Origin: Prorocentrum cordatum
Taxonomy: Eukaryota > Sar > Dinophyceae > Prorocentrales > Prorocentraceae
Direction: 5' to 3'
Assembly (NCBI GenBank): GCA_963575745.1
Contig: CAUYUJ010019945.1
Span: 62,001-126,000 of the forward strand
Length of the DNA: 64,000 nucleotides
In this document: positions 22,755-33,469 of the stretch, one piece after another
Layout: each line of letters opens with the position of its first letter
Numbering within the stretch: position 1 is the stretch's first letter
Notes under the pieces: model-generated
What the model was told of the DNA's origin: nothing
What the model saw: only the letters and a program-made list of their open reading frames with translations
Database searches by the model: none
Program-made: the position numbers and the translations under genes

Positions 22755-23490
22755 CCTCCTCCTCCTCCTCATCCTCCTCCTCCTCCTTCCCCCTCCCCCT
22801 CTTGCCCTGCTCCCCCACCTTCCCCTGCTCCCCCTCCGCTTCCTATCCCACCTCTCTCCTTGTCCGCGTGCTCTGCCGCGCGCGCGCGCGCGCCATCCTC
22901 CTCCCCCTCTCCACCCTCGCCGCGCTCCGCGAGCGCTCGCCCGTGGAGGGGCAGGAGAAGGAGGAGGAGGAGGAGGAGGAGGACAAGGAGGAGGAGGAGG
23001 AGGAGGAGTAGAGGGAGGAGGAGAGGGAGGAGGAGGAGGAGGAGGAGGCGGAGGAGGAGGAGGAGGAGGAGGAGGAGGAGGAGGAGAGGGAGGGAGGGAG
23101 GAGGAGGAGGAGGGAGGATGAGATAGAGGAGGAGGAGGAGGGAGGAGGAGGAGACGGGAGGGAGGAGAGGAGGAGGAGGAGGAGGAGAGGGAGGGAGGTG
23201 CGGCGGAGGAGGAGCAGAGGGAGGGGGGGCAACGACAGGGGAGGACTGCCCCAGGGGGGGGCCAGCATCGACCTCCAGTCGCCCATTCCTCGCCGCTCGG
23301 GGCCCGGATGCCCCGCACCACCCCGGGAGCGTGCGGCGTGGCGAGTGCAGGCTGGTGACTGGGGAGCTCGCTTCGCCCGCCCCTCTCCTCCTCCTCCTCC
23401 TCCTCCTCCTCCTCCTCCTCCTCCTCCTCCTCCTCCTCCTCCTCCTCCTCCTCCTCCTCCTCCTCCTCCTCCTCCTCCTCCTCCTCCCCC
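22755..23490. repeat. Giant triplet foldback: CCT-like, (AGG)n, spacer, (CCT)n
   Basis: A pyrimidine-rich stretch (22755-22925) is followed by about 260 bp of AGG/GGA (22950-23213), a spacer, then about 105 bp of nearly pure CCT (23386-23490). The purine and pyrimidine blocks are complementary, so a long hairpin or H-DNA is possible. Long frames here are artefacts. Confidence 0.85.
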
Positions 23491-24180
23491 CATTCCAGGG
23501 CCCTGCTTTCAATCGCCACGGGTGGAGGAACAGAGGCTGGCGGGCGGAAACAACTCTGTTCATCCTCGTCCGCCCCACCCCCCGCGCGTCCCCAGGACGC
23601 GCGGGGGAGAGGTTGCCGCATGGCCGCGCCGAAACTGCAGCTCTCGCTGCAGCTACAGCCTCTACAGCATCTACAGCAGCTGCATCAGCCACTGGAGCTA
23701 CGGCAGCCACCGGAGCTCCAGCAGCCATTGGGAGCCGGGGCCCGAGGCCGAATCGTTTAATACCTCAGCCACTCGAACAGTTTCTCCGGTTGCGTCCAGC
23801 CTTGGCTGTCTGCGCGCGCGAGGCGCAGCAGCTGAATCGTCAGTTCATTTCTGCTTCGACGAATCGTCAGCCTTGGGGCGCGCAATCGCCAGCCTCCCCC
23901 GCCCACAGACGCGTCGAATCTCCAGCCGTCGACCGATTGGAATCGCCGGCCCCGTCCGCTCCGAATCGTCAGCCCTGAGCGCCTCCCTGCCCGCCTGTCC
24001 GGCCCTGGTTGCGATCCGAATCGTCACCCCCCCGTCGGTCGAGCCCTTTTTTGTCGGCGCAGTCATCTTGCAGGAACTGTGTGTCCCAACTCTCCTGTGT
24101 TGTGTTGGGTCGTCGTTTTGAATCCGCGGCGCCCCGCGTCCTTTTCCTCCTCCTGCCCCCCCCCCTCATCCATCTCCTCC
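23491..24180. other. No recognised gene; CAG-like and CGAATCGTCAG-like texture
   Basis: 23635-23735 has CTACAGCATCTACAGCAGC-like triplets. 23815-24040 has irregular copies of AATCGTCAGC and AATCGCCAGCC. Confidence 0.45.
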
Positions 24181-24189
24181 GGCCTCTGT

Positions 24190-25510
24190 CTCCGCGTGTC
24201 TATTCTGGCACACCCCTCACACGCTTCGCGCCCCCCCAAGGTAGGAAGCTCCACTGGAGCCCCCAGGGGTTGGTGCCGCATGCGGTCCCCCAGCCCATCT
24301 CGGCACACCACTCGCACGCCTCGTGGCCACAGGGAGCTCCATCGAACCCCCAGAAGAGGGTGACGCATAACGTCTCACCCACGATTTCGGCGCGCCCCGG
24401 ACACTCTACGTGGCCCCTACATAAGGAGATCCACCAAAGCTTCCAGAAGGTGGTGCCGCATAGCGTCCCCCCGCCCATTCCCCATGGGGAGCCCCACAGA
24501 CCATTTGCGCACACCCCTCGCCTCATTCGCCACAGGGAGCTTCACTGAAGCTCCTTTGGGGTCGTGCCGCATGCAATCCCCCCGCCAGATTCGGCACACC
24601 GCTCACAAATGTTTCGTGGCCGCACAGGGAGTCCCCTCGAATTCCGCAGGTGGTCTTGCCGCATGCGGTTGCCCCGTCGATTTCGGCGCAGCCCTCGCAC
24701 TCTTCGTGGCCCCGTGTGGAATTTCCCACCGACTCCCCCCGTTGGTGGTGACGCATGCGGTCCCGACCGTCCAACGTCGGCGCATCACCCACACGCTTCG
24801 TGGCCACGTCCGGAGATCCATCGAAGTCACCCGGGCACGGTGCCGCATGCGCCCCCCCACCCGGCCATTGGGGCGCACCCGTTGCGCGCTTCATGCCCCC
24901 AGAGGAAACTCCACCGAAGCTCGCAAGGATTGTTGCCACATGCGGTCCCGACAATGTCGGCGCACCCCTCTCAGGTTTCGTGGTCCATTGGGATTTCACC
25001 GAAGCCCCCAGTTGGTGGTACCACATGCGATTCCCCCGACACACACACGCACCTGACACGTTTCGTGGCCCCACAGGGAAGTCCATCGAAGCCCTCACAG
25101 GATGTGGTCGCATAGAGCCCCCCTCTCATTTGGGTGCACCCCTCTCGATCCTGGGCCCCGCAAGAGGGGCCCACAAAAGCCCCCAGGGGGGGTGGCCGCA
25201 TAGTGTTCCCACGCACACATCGGCGCACTACTCACACGCTTCGTGCCCAGATAGGGAGTTTCACCGAAGCCCCCAGGTGGTATGGCCGCATAGCGTCCTG
25301 ATCGTCCATTCCAGCACACCACTCACACGCTTCGTGGCCCCATAGCGTGTCCTACCGAGGGCATCATTGGCAAAGTGCCGCATATAGTGCCCCCACCCAT
25401 GCCAGCGCACCACACACATGTCTAGTGGCCCCAGTGCGAGTTCCACCGCCGGCTTCAGTGGCAAGGTGCCGCATGGCGTCCCCCCCGGACATTCCGGCAC
25501 CCCCTTTACA
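24190..25510. repeat. Tandem array of a 90-bp repeat, about 14 copies
   Basis: The landmark GTGCCGCATGCGG (or variant) recurs near 24274, 24361, 24450, 24564, 24657, 24748, 24840, 24934, 25017, 25105, 25193, 25283, 25376 and 25468, spaced mostly 83-94 bp. Each unit also holds CGGCGCACC-CTCACACG-TTTCGTGGCC and a GGAG-TCCACCGAAGC block. On the minus strand the repeat can read as about 30 residues with a paired-Cys block, but indels change frame between copies, so a protein is not called. Confidence 0.9.
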
Positions 25511-25619
25511 TAACCTCGCCGCTTGTGCAGAGCAGATTTGCTTCTGACTTTTTTGGTTTTTTGGTTTTCACATTGCAAATTGGGCGCGCGCCTGGCGTCC
25601 AGAAGGATCGCTGGGGGCG

Positions 25620-25800
25620 ACCAGAACAACGCCCGGAAGAGCGCCTGGGAGCGCGCTGGTGCGAGCGCCCGGGCGAGCCCAGAAGAGTGCCGAGAACAGC
25701 GCCCAGGAAAGCGCCATCAAGAGTGCCCAGAATATGGCCCAGACGCGAATCTGGAAGAGCGCCCGAAAGAGCGCCCGGAAGTGCGCCCAGAAGCGACCGA
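25620..25800 (+). repeat. Irregular 10-14 bp repeat, AGAGCGCCCGGA type
   Basis: About 14 diverged head-to-tail copies of AGAGCGCCCAGAA-like units. Confidence 0.7.
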
Positions 25801-25990
25801 ATTTGCGACCGATTTTGCGTCCGATTTCGCGTCCGATTTTTTCTGTGTCGATTCAATATTAAAATAAATCAGACGCGAATCGGATTTTAAACCGGACAAA
25901 ACTCGGACGCAAATCGGACGCAAAATCGGACGCAAATCGGACGCAAAATCGGACGCAAAATCGGACGCAAAATCGGGAGCAAAATCGGGC
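25795..25990. repeat. Inverted short-repeat pair, GCGTCCGATTTT and AAAATCGGACGC
   Basis: Three to four copies of TTTGCGTCCGATTTCGCG at 25800-25845 face six to seven copies of the complementary AAATCGGACGCAA at 25905-25990, around an AT-rich centre. A stem could form in many registers. Confidence 0.8.
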
Positions 25991-26204
25991 GCTGATGGCG
26001 TTCACCATTTCTGGGCGGATGAGGAAGCCGATCGCGGTGCATCATGGCGAAGTCTGGTAAGGTGTGTATTGCGAACCCATGCGCGCAATTCAGCGTTGGA
26101 GTTTTAGCGATGTGGCGAACGACAAACTGCGATACCGCGTTGTGTCCAGGTCGTGCCAAATCAACAGAAAAAGCAGATCGCCGCTTTTGCGGCAGTTTTT
26201 CAGG

Positions 26205-26560
26205 TGACCTTTACATGTTTAGTGGCCCCACGGGGGGCTCCACCAACGGCCTCATGGGTAAGGTGCCGCATTGCCACGCCCCATACCCATTCCCGCGCAC
26301 CCTTCACACGTTTCTTGGCCCCGCAGGGGGCCCCACCGAATTCTTCAGCGGCAGGTCTCGCATAGCGTCCCCTGTCCATTCCGGCGCACACTTCACACGT
26401 TTCTTGGCCCCGCAGGGGGTTCCGCCGAATCCTTCCGCGGCAGGTAGTTATCGCATGGCGTCTCCCCGACCATTCCGGCACACCCCTCACGCGTTTCGTG
26501 GCTCCACGGGAGCTCTACTATCGAAAGTCTTAGTACCGCATGCGCCCCCAACGTCGCGGC
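26205..26560. repeat. Four more copies of the 90-bp repeat
   Basis: Landmarks near 26263, 26352, 26452 and 26537, same orientation as 24190-25510, with GTTTCTTGGCCCCGCAGGGGG blocks. Confidence 0.85.
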
Positions 26561-26769
26561 GCACTGCCAACGAGGACAGGGTCATTTCCTGCGCGACTCG
26601 CAGCAGCTTGGCCTGGGTCGGTTGGCCGTGCTCATGTGCTCTCCCCCCCACACATATTTTCTTCATCGCCAACCGTCATCTTCGATGGCGGACTGCCGAT
26701 GCCAAACGAACTTCCCCTCCCGAGCCAGTTCCCCCCCCTCCTCGCTCTTCCTCAGGGACAACGGGATCG

Positions 26770-26960
26770 AAAATCAAGAAATGCCATATGCATCAATCTT
26801 TGCAAATTCGAGCGGATATGACTGGTGGGCGCTGGGACCCCCCTTGGCGGCGCCTCCGACGCCGCCCCTGGCGCGCTTCGCGCGACAGGGGGTGTGGGTT
26901 TCCAGCGCCGACCAAAGAGATCCGCGTGGGCCTTCGATAAACGAATGGAAAACGAAGGTT
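26770..26960. mobile_element. Decayed GGGGAAC-TIR MITE relative
   Basis: Contains GGCGCTGGGACCCCCC, GGCGGCGCCTCCGACGCCGCC, TGGCGCGCTTCGCGCGA and TCCAGCGCCGACC in the same order as the intact copies near 42.8 and 49.7 kb. The ends are strongly diverged. Confidence 0.6.
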
Positions 26961-27484
26961 CTTCAAAGGAGTGGAGCTCCTGCCCGGATGCCTGGCCAGA
27001 CCTCTAGCGTGTTGATGGAACAGGGTGGTTATCGGCGTGTTTGGCTTGGCTTTTTGTGGACCTCCTGGAGGGGCCCTCGAGAAACTGGCCAGAATGGTTT
27101 CCTAGGAGGGATCCGCGGATTAGTTTCGATTTAATAAAGCGGACATGAAGGGGAAGGGGGATGGAGCATACAGCGAAGCTTGAGGAGAAGGGGGGCCCTT
27201 CAATGACTTACAGAAACCTCACCAGACAGCACTTCACATCCTACCACATTTGCCAGGCAGGGGGGCACGATTGCGCACGTTACCCTACTCGGTAGCAATT
27301 TTGCAATTCGCATGGTCGTGTATTAATATGTTTTCAGACGTGCAAGCCCATGTTGCAGTTGTGCATACACTGGCGTTCGTTATCTTAAGCAGATGCTCGA
27401 ATCCGCGTTGGTATGCCAACGGTTGTGCAGCACTTCGACCGAGAGGTTTTGCTTTGTGTTTCGATGTGACTTTCCAAACGACGG

Positions 27485-28200
27485 ACGACAACGGCAACGA
27501 CGACGACGACGACCGACGACCGACGACGACCGACGACGACGACGACGGACGCCCGACGGACGATGGACGACGGACGATGGACGACGGACGACGGACCACG
27601 GACGACGAATGACGGACGACGACGACGACGGACGACGGACGACGGACGACGGGCGACGGGCGACGGGCGTTGGACGACGTTGGCGACGCCGACGGCGACG
27701 ACGACCACCGGCGACGGCGACGACCGCCCGCCGCACGACGATGCCGCGGGCCCCGCGAGACCGCTCCTCGGAGCCCAGGCGGCGCCGCGAGCACGCCGCG
27801 AGAGCCCCCCCCTCCCCGCTCGCGCTCGCGCGCTCCCCGCGGGCGCCGCCGCGAGCCGCGGCCATGCCGCTGCCGGCCCTCCGGTCCGCGGCCAGAGCCG
27901 CGGCGCGCCGGGGTCGTCGCGTCCGGGCCGGCCGCCGAGGTCGTCGCGTCGGGTGCAGCTGTCGTCGTCGGTCGTCCTCGGCAGTCGTCGTCGCCTGGCG
28001 TTGTCGTCACGGCCGCCGCCGTCGTCCAGTCGTCGTCGGTCGTCGGTCGTCGGTCGTCGCCGTCGTCGTCGTCGTCATCGTCGCCGTCGTTGTCGCCGTC
28101 GTTAGTCGTCGTCAGTCGCTTTCGTCGTTATTCGTCGTCGTCGTCAGCCGTAGTCGTCAGCCGTCACCGCCGCCGCCGTCGTCGTCATCATCGTCGCCAA
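27485..28200. repeat. Triplet foldback: (GAC)n then (GTC)n
   Basis: 27485-27725 is dominated by ACGACGG and GACGAC; 27960-28200 by the complementary CGTCGTCGT. The 235-bp spacer is extremely GC-rich (27725-27960) and has a short ATG frame at 27864 of no recognised family. Long frames across the triplets are artefacts. Confidence 0.85.
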
Positions 28201-28790
28201 AGCTTTCCGGACATCCTGGGAGGGTTTCGGGCGCTTCCGCATGAGTTCGGAGGGCTTCCTGGGGAGAAGGATGAGGAGGGAGGCGGAAGGAGGACGACGA
28301 GGAAGTGGGGAGGCTCAGTGAGAAGGATTTGGAGGGAGGGGGTGCTCGAAAACAAAATCAGAATACACGCCCGACGGTGGGATACGTCCAGACTCCTGCT
28401 CTGCTGGAGACTCATTCGCCGAAGCGGTGGTCTTGCGGGACGGCCGTCAGTATGTTTTCCCCACCGCTGTGAGTGGCACGTGCATTCACCTACCCGTTTC
28501 TTCTTTCGCAGCCGAAGCCATGGCTTTAGAGGACACAATTGGTTCGATGCCCCAGCTACTCCATCACATCGAGTTCAGCACAATGTTCCACATCTTCGTT
28601 ACGGTGTGGCTGGAGGCGGCCCGAAGAAGAACACCTGGGAGGGGGAGGAACCAGAGGCGAAAAGGAGTGAGGAGATTGAGAACGGAGCGGGGAGAAGTTG
28701 GAGGAGCAGGAAGGAAGGAGTAGGACAATGAGGACAAGGACAATAATTATCCTGGCGAAGGGCCCAACCATTTACAGTTTTGAGTGCCGC
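28201..28790. other. No recognised gene; possible short exon-like stretch
   Basis: 28445-28520 contains a GTGAGT and, about 50 bp later, a pyrimidine-rich TTCTTCTTTCGCAG, which could be a small intron. The surrounding frames match no family I know, so this is only noted. Confidence 0.25.
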
Positions 28791-29020
28791 ACTTGTGAAT
28801 ATCGCTTTCAGTGGCCTTCTCGGGGCCACGAAACGTGTAAGGACTGCGCCGAAATGGCTGGGAAATTGCATGCGCATCCCCACCACCCTGAAGGAGTGGC
28901 GAAACGTATGGTAAGAACCGCATTCGAGCCCCCCTATCCTGCGGGCTTCTGTGGAGTTCCATGTTGGGCCACGAAACACGTGCGGGGTATGCCGAAATTG
29001 GTGGGGGCCGCATGCGACCC
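28790..29020 (-). repeat. Inverted copies of the 90-bp repeat
   Basis: About three units on the minus strand relative to the main array: GGGGCCACGAAACGTGTAAGG, CTGCGCCGAAATGG and GGGCCACGAAACACGTGCGG match the complement of the array landmarks (quoted pieces are separate). Confidence 0.8.
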
Positions 29021-29029
29021 TCACTGCGG

Positions 29030-30050
29030 AAAAGGCTCTGAACGGGATGCACAGGGCGGCGCACCAGTCGTCGCTGGCGATGCCGTTTCGAACCCATTAT
29101 GTTTTTGCGAGCTTCCGCACGGAGAGCCCGTGTCGTGTAGTGTTTGTTCCCAAGTAGGCGGTGTTGCATGGGCCCGAGTTCGAACGAAGGCGCAGGTCAG
29201 CGAAGGCGGCCATTGTGCCCGATGCGCGTCTGAAGTGTTTGGCTGTGCGAAGGTCGTCGTGGAAGTGGTTAAGATGTTCGCAATGTCAGCCACGGTGCGA
29301 TCGGCAAGTATAGTCGATTCCCAGTGTCGTATTCCGGCAGAGGGCTGTGCAGTGCAACGCACCAGTGAGTGCTCGACAGAGGTCTCGTTTGCGGCTCTGC
29401 GGTTGGACGCCATGGGGTACGTGGACAGAACCTTTCCTTGCGTGGGTTCCCAGTCTGCGGCGCGGCGTTGCGCCCATGCGTGAATGGAAGCAGGAATGAG
29501 TTCGGTTGGCAAGTCGTGGAGAAATGACCATGCTGCGGCGAGGATGCGCTTGCCGCACTGGGGCCGTAGCTCATTGTGGAAACCTTCGATCAAGGGCAGA
29601 AAAAAAACGCCCCTACCCTGGTTTACGAGGCGCTGTGCGCTGAAGCTCCTGTGGGCTGACAGGGTAAACCCTGCGCCATGTGCCGCGTCCTGGCGGCTCC
29701 ATGCTTTGAGGGTTCCCAGGAGGTTTACAGACCGCGCACTTGTAATCCAGGGTAGGGTCGTTTTTTCATCCCTCAATTCGAAGGGCATTCCGAGGGCGAC
29801 GCGCCAGTCCTTGATAGTGGTGTCCGAGGTGCCTTGGCGTTGCTTTCTGCATGGTCTCAAACTGGCAGTTCCGAGTCCAGTGCAGCTTCCCAGCCGCCCC
29901 CACGATTCGCCATCCATGTGGAAATGCAGCCTCAACTGAGGATGCGCGACCACTTCGTCGGTGAAGGCTGTACGGTGGGCGACCTCTCGACGATCAGACG
30001 CGCGGCACCCATAGTTTGTTGGACGTTGAATGCAGGTCACTTCGGTGCCC
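29030..30050 (-). CDS. Unclassified open frame, minus strand
   Basis: An open frame of more than 330 codons lies in sequence that is neither triplet-rich nor repetitive and is less GC-biased than its surroundings, so it may be (or have been) coding. It contains segments such as AWSFLHDLPTEL and HAWAQRRAADWEPTQG. I recognise no domain. The upstream part of the frame runs into the decayed MITE at 30060-30210, so the true start is unknown. It could equally be a fragment of a retroelement or a chance open frame in the antisense of something else. Confidence 0.25.
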
Positions 30051-30059
30051 TCCGCAACA

Positions 30060-30210
30060 ATAAAACTAAATGGGCATAAACATTCGGAGGTCCGCCCGGA
30101 TTTCTTGGATTGGCGTTGGACCCAATCTGGCGCCTCCAGAACGGCGCTACGGCGAGGCCCCTGGCGCGCTCCGCCCATCGCCCTTCCGAGAAATCCGCAA
30201 GGACCGAGTC
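30060..30210. mobile_element. Decayed GGGGAAC-TIR MITE
   Basis: GGCATAAACATTCGGAGGTC at the left, a TGGCGCGCTCCGCC centre and CCGAGAAATCCGC at the right match the family in order. The right terminus has decayed. Confidence 0.7.
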
Positions 30211-30234
30211 CGCCACTCGCCGTCGGCGCCAAGG

Positions 30235-30330
30235 TGGCCCCTGGAGCACCCTGGCGGTCCCCAAGAGGCCCCCCAGAGTCCCCCGAGAAGCTTCCACGGA
30301 GCCCCCCGAGAGGCCCCCGGCCTCGCGAGT
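30235..30330 (+). repeat. CCAGGAGGCCCC-type minisatellite
   Basis: Irregular CCCAAGAGGCCCCCCAGAG units. Similar stretches lie at 30825-30960, 31840-32030, 45470-45565, 53390-53500 and, on a large scale, inside the 56.7-62.7 kb array. Confidence 0.65.
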
Positions 30331-30465
30331 GTCCGACGACCGGCCCCGTGCAGAGATGGCAGGAGACTCTTCGCACTTCTCAGATCGAAGACACCTCCAT
30401 TCCAGGAGGTATGCAAACACCACGTATACAAATGCTCTCCCCACCACTTCCCCCCATCCTTTTTC

Positions 30466-30825
30466 TCCTCCTCCTCCTCCTCCTCCTGCCTCCTCCTCCT
30501 GCCTCCTCCTGCCTCCTCCGCCTATCCCTCCCCCACCCCTCCATCCTCTCCCCTGCATCCTCCTCCCCTTTCCCTCCCGCCTTCCTCCTCTCTCTCACTC
30601 TCTGGCTCTCCCTCGTTGCCTGCTGCCTTCTTCTCCGTCCACCCTGCTCCGTCTGTTTGCTCTCGTTCTCACACCTCTCTCTTCCTCCCTTCTCCCTCCT
30701 CCTCCGCCTCCTCCTCTTTCCTGCTACTTCCTCGTCCTCCCCCTCCTCCCCTTCGCCTTTCTCCGCCTCCTCCTCCTCTCCACTCCCTCCTCTTCCGCCC
30801 CCTCCTCCCTCCGAGCAACCCAGGA
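30466..30825 (+). repeat. CT-rich tract with CCT runs
   Basis: 360 bp of almost pure pyrimidine with several CCTCCTCC runs. Probably an aged CCT microsatellite. Confidence 0.85.
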
Positions 30826-31249
30826 GGCTCCCGGAGCTGTGTGGAAGTCCGAAGAGGGCTCCACGACGGTCCCAGGAGGCCCCCAGGCTGCCCCAGGAGG
30901 TCGGCAGCATGCAATGAGGCCCCAAGAGGCCGCCAGAGTGCCCACGCATGGCTTCCAAGAAGGCCAAACCAGTCAAACCAAAAAGGATCCCAACGTGTTT
31001 TTTTCTTTTTGGAATCCCCGTCTGTTGCGGAAGTGTGGCTCCAAGATGGGCTCGGAGACCCCAATCCCTAAGAAAGTTACGTTGTTGCCCAAGGATGGCC
31101 CAGGACTGCCGCGAATACCAAGCCTCAGCGAGACTTCAGACACCGACGCTTGGGCTCCCAAGGCAAGGATCTGGTCATCTGGACACGGCCCCCATGACGC
31201 GGGATACGCACGACACCGTGGCAAGTAGAGTACGCGAAGCGCGCGCGAT

Positions 31250-31420
31250 GGTTCTGGTATGTATGTATGTATATGTGCATGCAGGCACACACACACACGC
31301 CAGTCGAGCTAAATATATACATGTCTGCGTACACAACTATGTATTTGTATAGGTATAGACGTATGTAAAGAACAGTGTATGCACAGGCGTGTGTGTGTGT
31401 GTGTGTACGTCACACATAAA
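31250..31420. repeat. Compound (GTAT)n, (CA)n, (GT)n microsatellite
   Basis: Runs of GTATGTATGTATGTAT, CACACACACACAC and GTGTGTGTGTGTGTGT within 170 bp; another GT run at 31741-31760. Confidence 0.9.
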
Positions 31421-31602
31421 GATGAGGGCCATTATGAGGCAGACCATGAGGATGAGGAGCACGAGGCAGTCCCCAACGTGCAGGAGCATGTGTGCAGCCT
31501 GCCCGAGGAGGGCAGAGCTGCATGCACGCAGGGGGCCGTCATGGCACGCGCCACCCTCAAACGCAAGAATTGGCTCGCTACGCGCCTCGATGCAATCATG
31601 TT

Positions 31603-31778
31603 CAGGAGGGGACAAAAACACACAGACACAACTAATCGTCCACTCCCAGGAAGATATGGGAAATATGGGAAGTGGGGGGGGAAGACAAACACCTAGAACA
31701 TATGGGAAAATATGGGGAATAGTTTTATTTGTGTGTATTTATGTGTGTGTGTGTGTGTCCCAGGGCCCCTTCAAATGT
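31603..31778 (+). repeat. Dispersed repeat, copy 1 (copy 2 at 51035-51198)
   Basis: From CAGGAGGGGACAAAAACACA through AGACAAA-CACCTAGAACATATG and TTTATTTGTGTGTATTTA to GGGCCCCTTCA, matching the 51-kb locus in order with few indels. No coding function. It may be a SINE-like or MITE-like unit, but no terminal structure is clear. Confidence 0.8.
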
Positions 31779-32082
31779 ATTAGTGTTACAGGTGTTGTGA
31801 CTTCTCGCATGTGTGTCCGCGAAGCCACGGCCTCCCCCCACGGCTTCCCCCAGTGGCTCCCGAGCACCGTGATCCTTACCCATGAGGCCTCCCTGGATGC
31901 CCCCATGGGCTTACACAGGAGGCCCTGAGAGCTCCAAAGACGGCCCGACTGCCCACCTACAGGTCATCAGAGGGGGCCCAACCGCCTTCCAGGAAGACAT
32001 CGAGGGCCCAAGAGGCTCCAGGACCGAACGGCAAAATCAGTCAAACACCCAATTACCCAATCCGCACCCGTTGGAGATCAAG

Positions 32083-32096
32083 TGTATTGGCTCAAG
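32083..32096 (+). other. Probable spliced-leader relic upstream of the Mei2-like gene
   Basis: ATTGGCTCAAG matches the 3' end of DinoSL (TTTTGGCTCAAG) except for one base, with the last 10 bases identical; the 5' part has decayed. It lies about 100 bp before the ATG at 32194. The match is short, so chance is possible. Confidence 0.45.
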
Positions 32097-32193
32097 CCGT
32101 TACGGCTGGGACCCTCTCGACCGTCCAAGCAACAGCCGCGCGCGATCAGACGAGGCAGATCCAAGCTAACCCCATACAGTCCCACAGACGATC

Positions 32194-32670
32194 ATGGACC
32201 ACACGGCCAGGATCCAGCGTACCCACAGCTTTGCCGCCCAGGTGTCCCACCAGAGCGAGTTGACGCTCTTCGTCGACAACATCGGCCCTGATTGCTCGAA
32301 GGCCCAGGTTCTGCAATGGCTCGACTCCAACGGTTTCCAGGACACCTATGACTACCTCTACGTCCCCAGGTGCTTCAACACGCGCAAGAGCACGGGCCAG
32401 ATGTTCATAAACTTTTTCGTCGTGGATGTGGTCGACGAGTTCGTTGAGGCCATAAAGACCGCCACATTCGGGTCCCACCGCACCCTGAGGGTGCAGTTGT
32501 CCACGACGCAGGGCCTGGAGGCCAACATGTCAAGGTTCGGGGGTGGACAGAACCCCCACCCTGACACGTCGATTAGTGAAGTGTCCGTTTTCGGTTCTCG
32601 AGAGGGCGCCGCGGCCGTCATTTTCCAGGCTTGCGCCCGCCAGGTTCGGGCCCGAAGTCGTTTTCACTAA
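32194..32670 (+). CDS. Mei2-like RNA recognition motif protein (likely retrogene)
   Basis: Residues of about 20-115 fit the C-terminal RRM of Mei2-like proteins: RNP2-like LTLFVDNIG, WLDSNGF, YDYLYVPRCFNTRKSTG, RNP1-like GQMFINF, and the late QGLEANMSRF block typical of this family. Such proteins bind RNA; in yeast and plants they act in meiosis and development, and dinoflagellates have many copies. The start at 32194 is the first in-frame ATG. From about residue 118 the sequence loses resemblance and the frame stops after FH. A following frame (32700 onward, RWVRARAKRIRDAEVL...) may be a frame-shifted continuation cut by a purine microsatellite. With the leader relic upstream and no intron in the RRM, a processed retrocopy is likely, possibly decaying. 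Confidence 0.7.
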   Translation: MDHTARIQRTHSFAAQVSHQSELTLFVDNIGPDCSKAQVLQWLDSNGFQDTYDYLYVPRCFNTRKSTGQMFINFFVVDVVDEFVEAIKTATFGSHRTLRVQLSTTQGLEANMSRFGGGQNPHPDTSISEVSVFGSREGAAAVIFQACARQVRARSRFH

Positions 32671-32812
32671 ACCACGTTTTGCTAAAGGAAGTTCTGTCCA
32701 GCCCCGAGAGGTGGGTCCGCGCGCGGGCCAAGCGCATCCGTGACGCCGAGGTCCTGCCCTACGTCCGCACGCCCGACGGGTCGGGCGTGGCCCACCCCGC
32801 AGAGGCGCGGCG

Positions 32813-33282
32813 AGAGGCGGCGGAGGAAGAACAGCTGCGCGCACAGAAGCTTTCGGAGCTGCGCGCGGAGGAGGAGGAGGAGGAGGAGGAGGAGGAGGAG
32901 GAGGAGGAGGAGGAGGAGGAGGAGGAGGAGGAGGAGGAGGAGGAGGAGGAGGAGGGAGGAGGAGGGGAGGAGGAGGAGGAGGAGGAGGAGGAGGAGGAGG
33001 AGGAGGAGGAGGAGGAGGATGAGGAGGAGGAGGAGGAGGAGGAGGAGGAGGAGGAGGAGGAGGAGGAGGAGGAGGAGGAGGAGGAGGAGAGGAGGAGGAG
33101 GGGGAGGAGGAGGAGGAGAGGAGGAGGGGGGGGAGGGAGGAGGAGGAGGAGGAGGAGGAGTAGGAGGAGGAGGAGGAGGAGGCGGCTGAGGAAGAACAGC
33201 TGGAGGAGGAGGAGGAGGAGGAGGAGGCGGCTGAGGAAGAACAGCTGCGCGCACAGAAGCTTTCGGAGCTGCGCGCGGATTT
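32813..33282 (+). repeat. (AGG)n microsatellite with embedded copies of a 57-bp segment
   Basis: About 370 bp of AGG/GGA. The segment GAGGAAGAACAGCTG plus GCGCACAGAAGCTTTCGGAG occurs before the tract (32820-32872) and after it (33233-33282), with a partial copy near 33190. This suggests unequal exchange or slippage around the microsatellite. The reading frame EEEE... is an artefact of the repeat. Confidence 0.85.
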
Positions 33283-33410
33283 CTCGGATCAGCTCTGGCA
33301 CACCCCCTTCCCTGGCGGGCCAGGGGCGGCGCCAGGGGCGGCGCCAGGGGCGGCGCCAGGGGCGGCGCCCGAGGGATCCCACCGCCGATCGAAGGACTCC
33401 GCGCGCGCCC
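33270..33410. mobile_element. Decayed GGGGAAC-TIR MITE relative with internal GGGGCGGCGCCA repeat
   Basis: GCGCGGATTTCTCGGATCAG at the left and CCGCCGATCGAAGGACTCCG at the right mirror the inner parts of the family TIRs. The interior has four copies of GGGGCGGCGCCA. Confidence 0.6.
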
Positions 33411-33469
33411 CCGGGAGGCTGTGCTCGTGCTCTTGTTCCCCTGGAGGCGGCGCTGGCGCCGAAATGCAG

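Noticed and set aside
24190-25340. A cysteine-containing repeat protein on the minus strand
   Set aside because: Frames change between copies through indels; kept only as an observation to test.
27864-27960. Organelle-targeting presequence (MPLPALRSAARAAARRGRR)
   Set aside because: The Arg/Ala-rich stretch follows from extreme GC content between two triplet arrays and leads into no recognisable protein.
29021-30376. LINE reverse transcriptase on the minus strand
   Set aside because: No RT, endonuclease or RNase H motif could be found in any frame; left as an unclassified frame.
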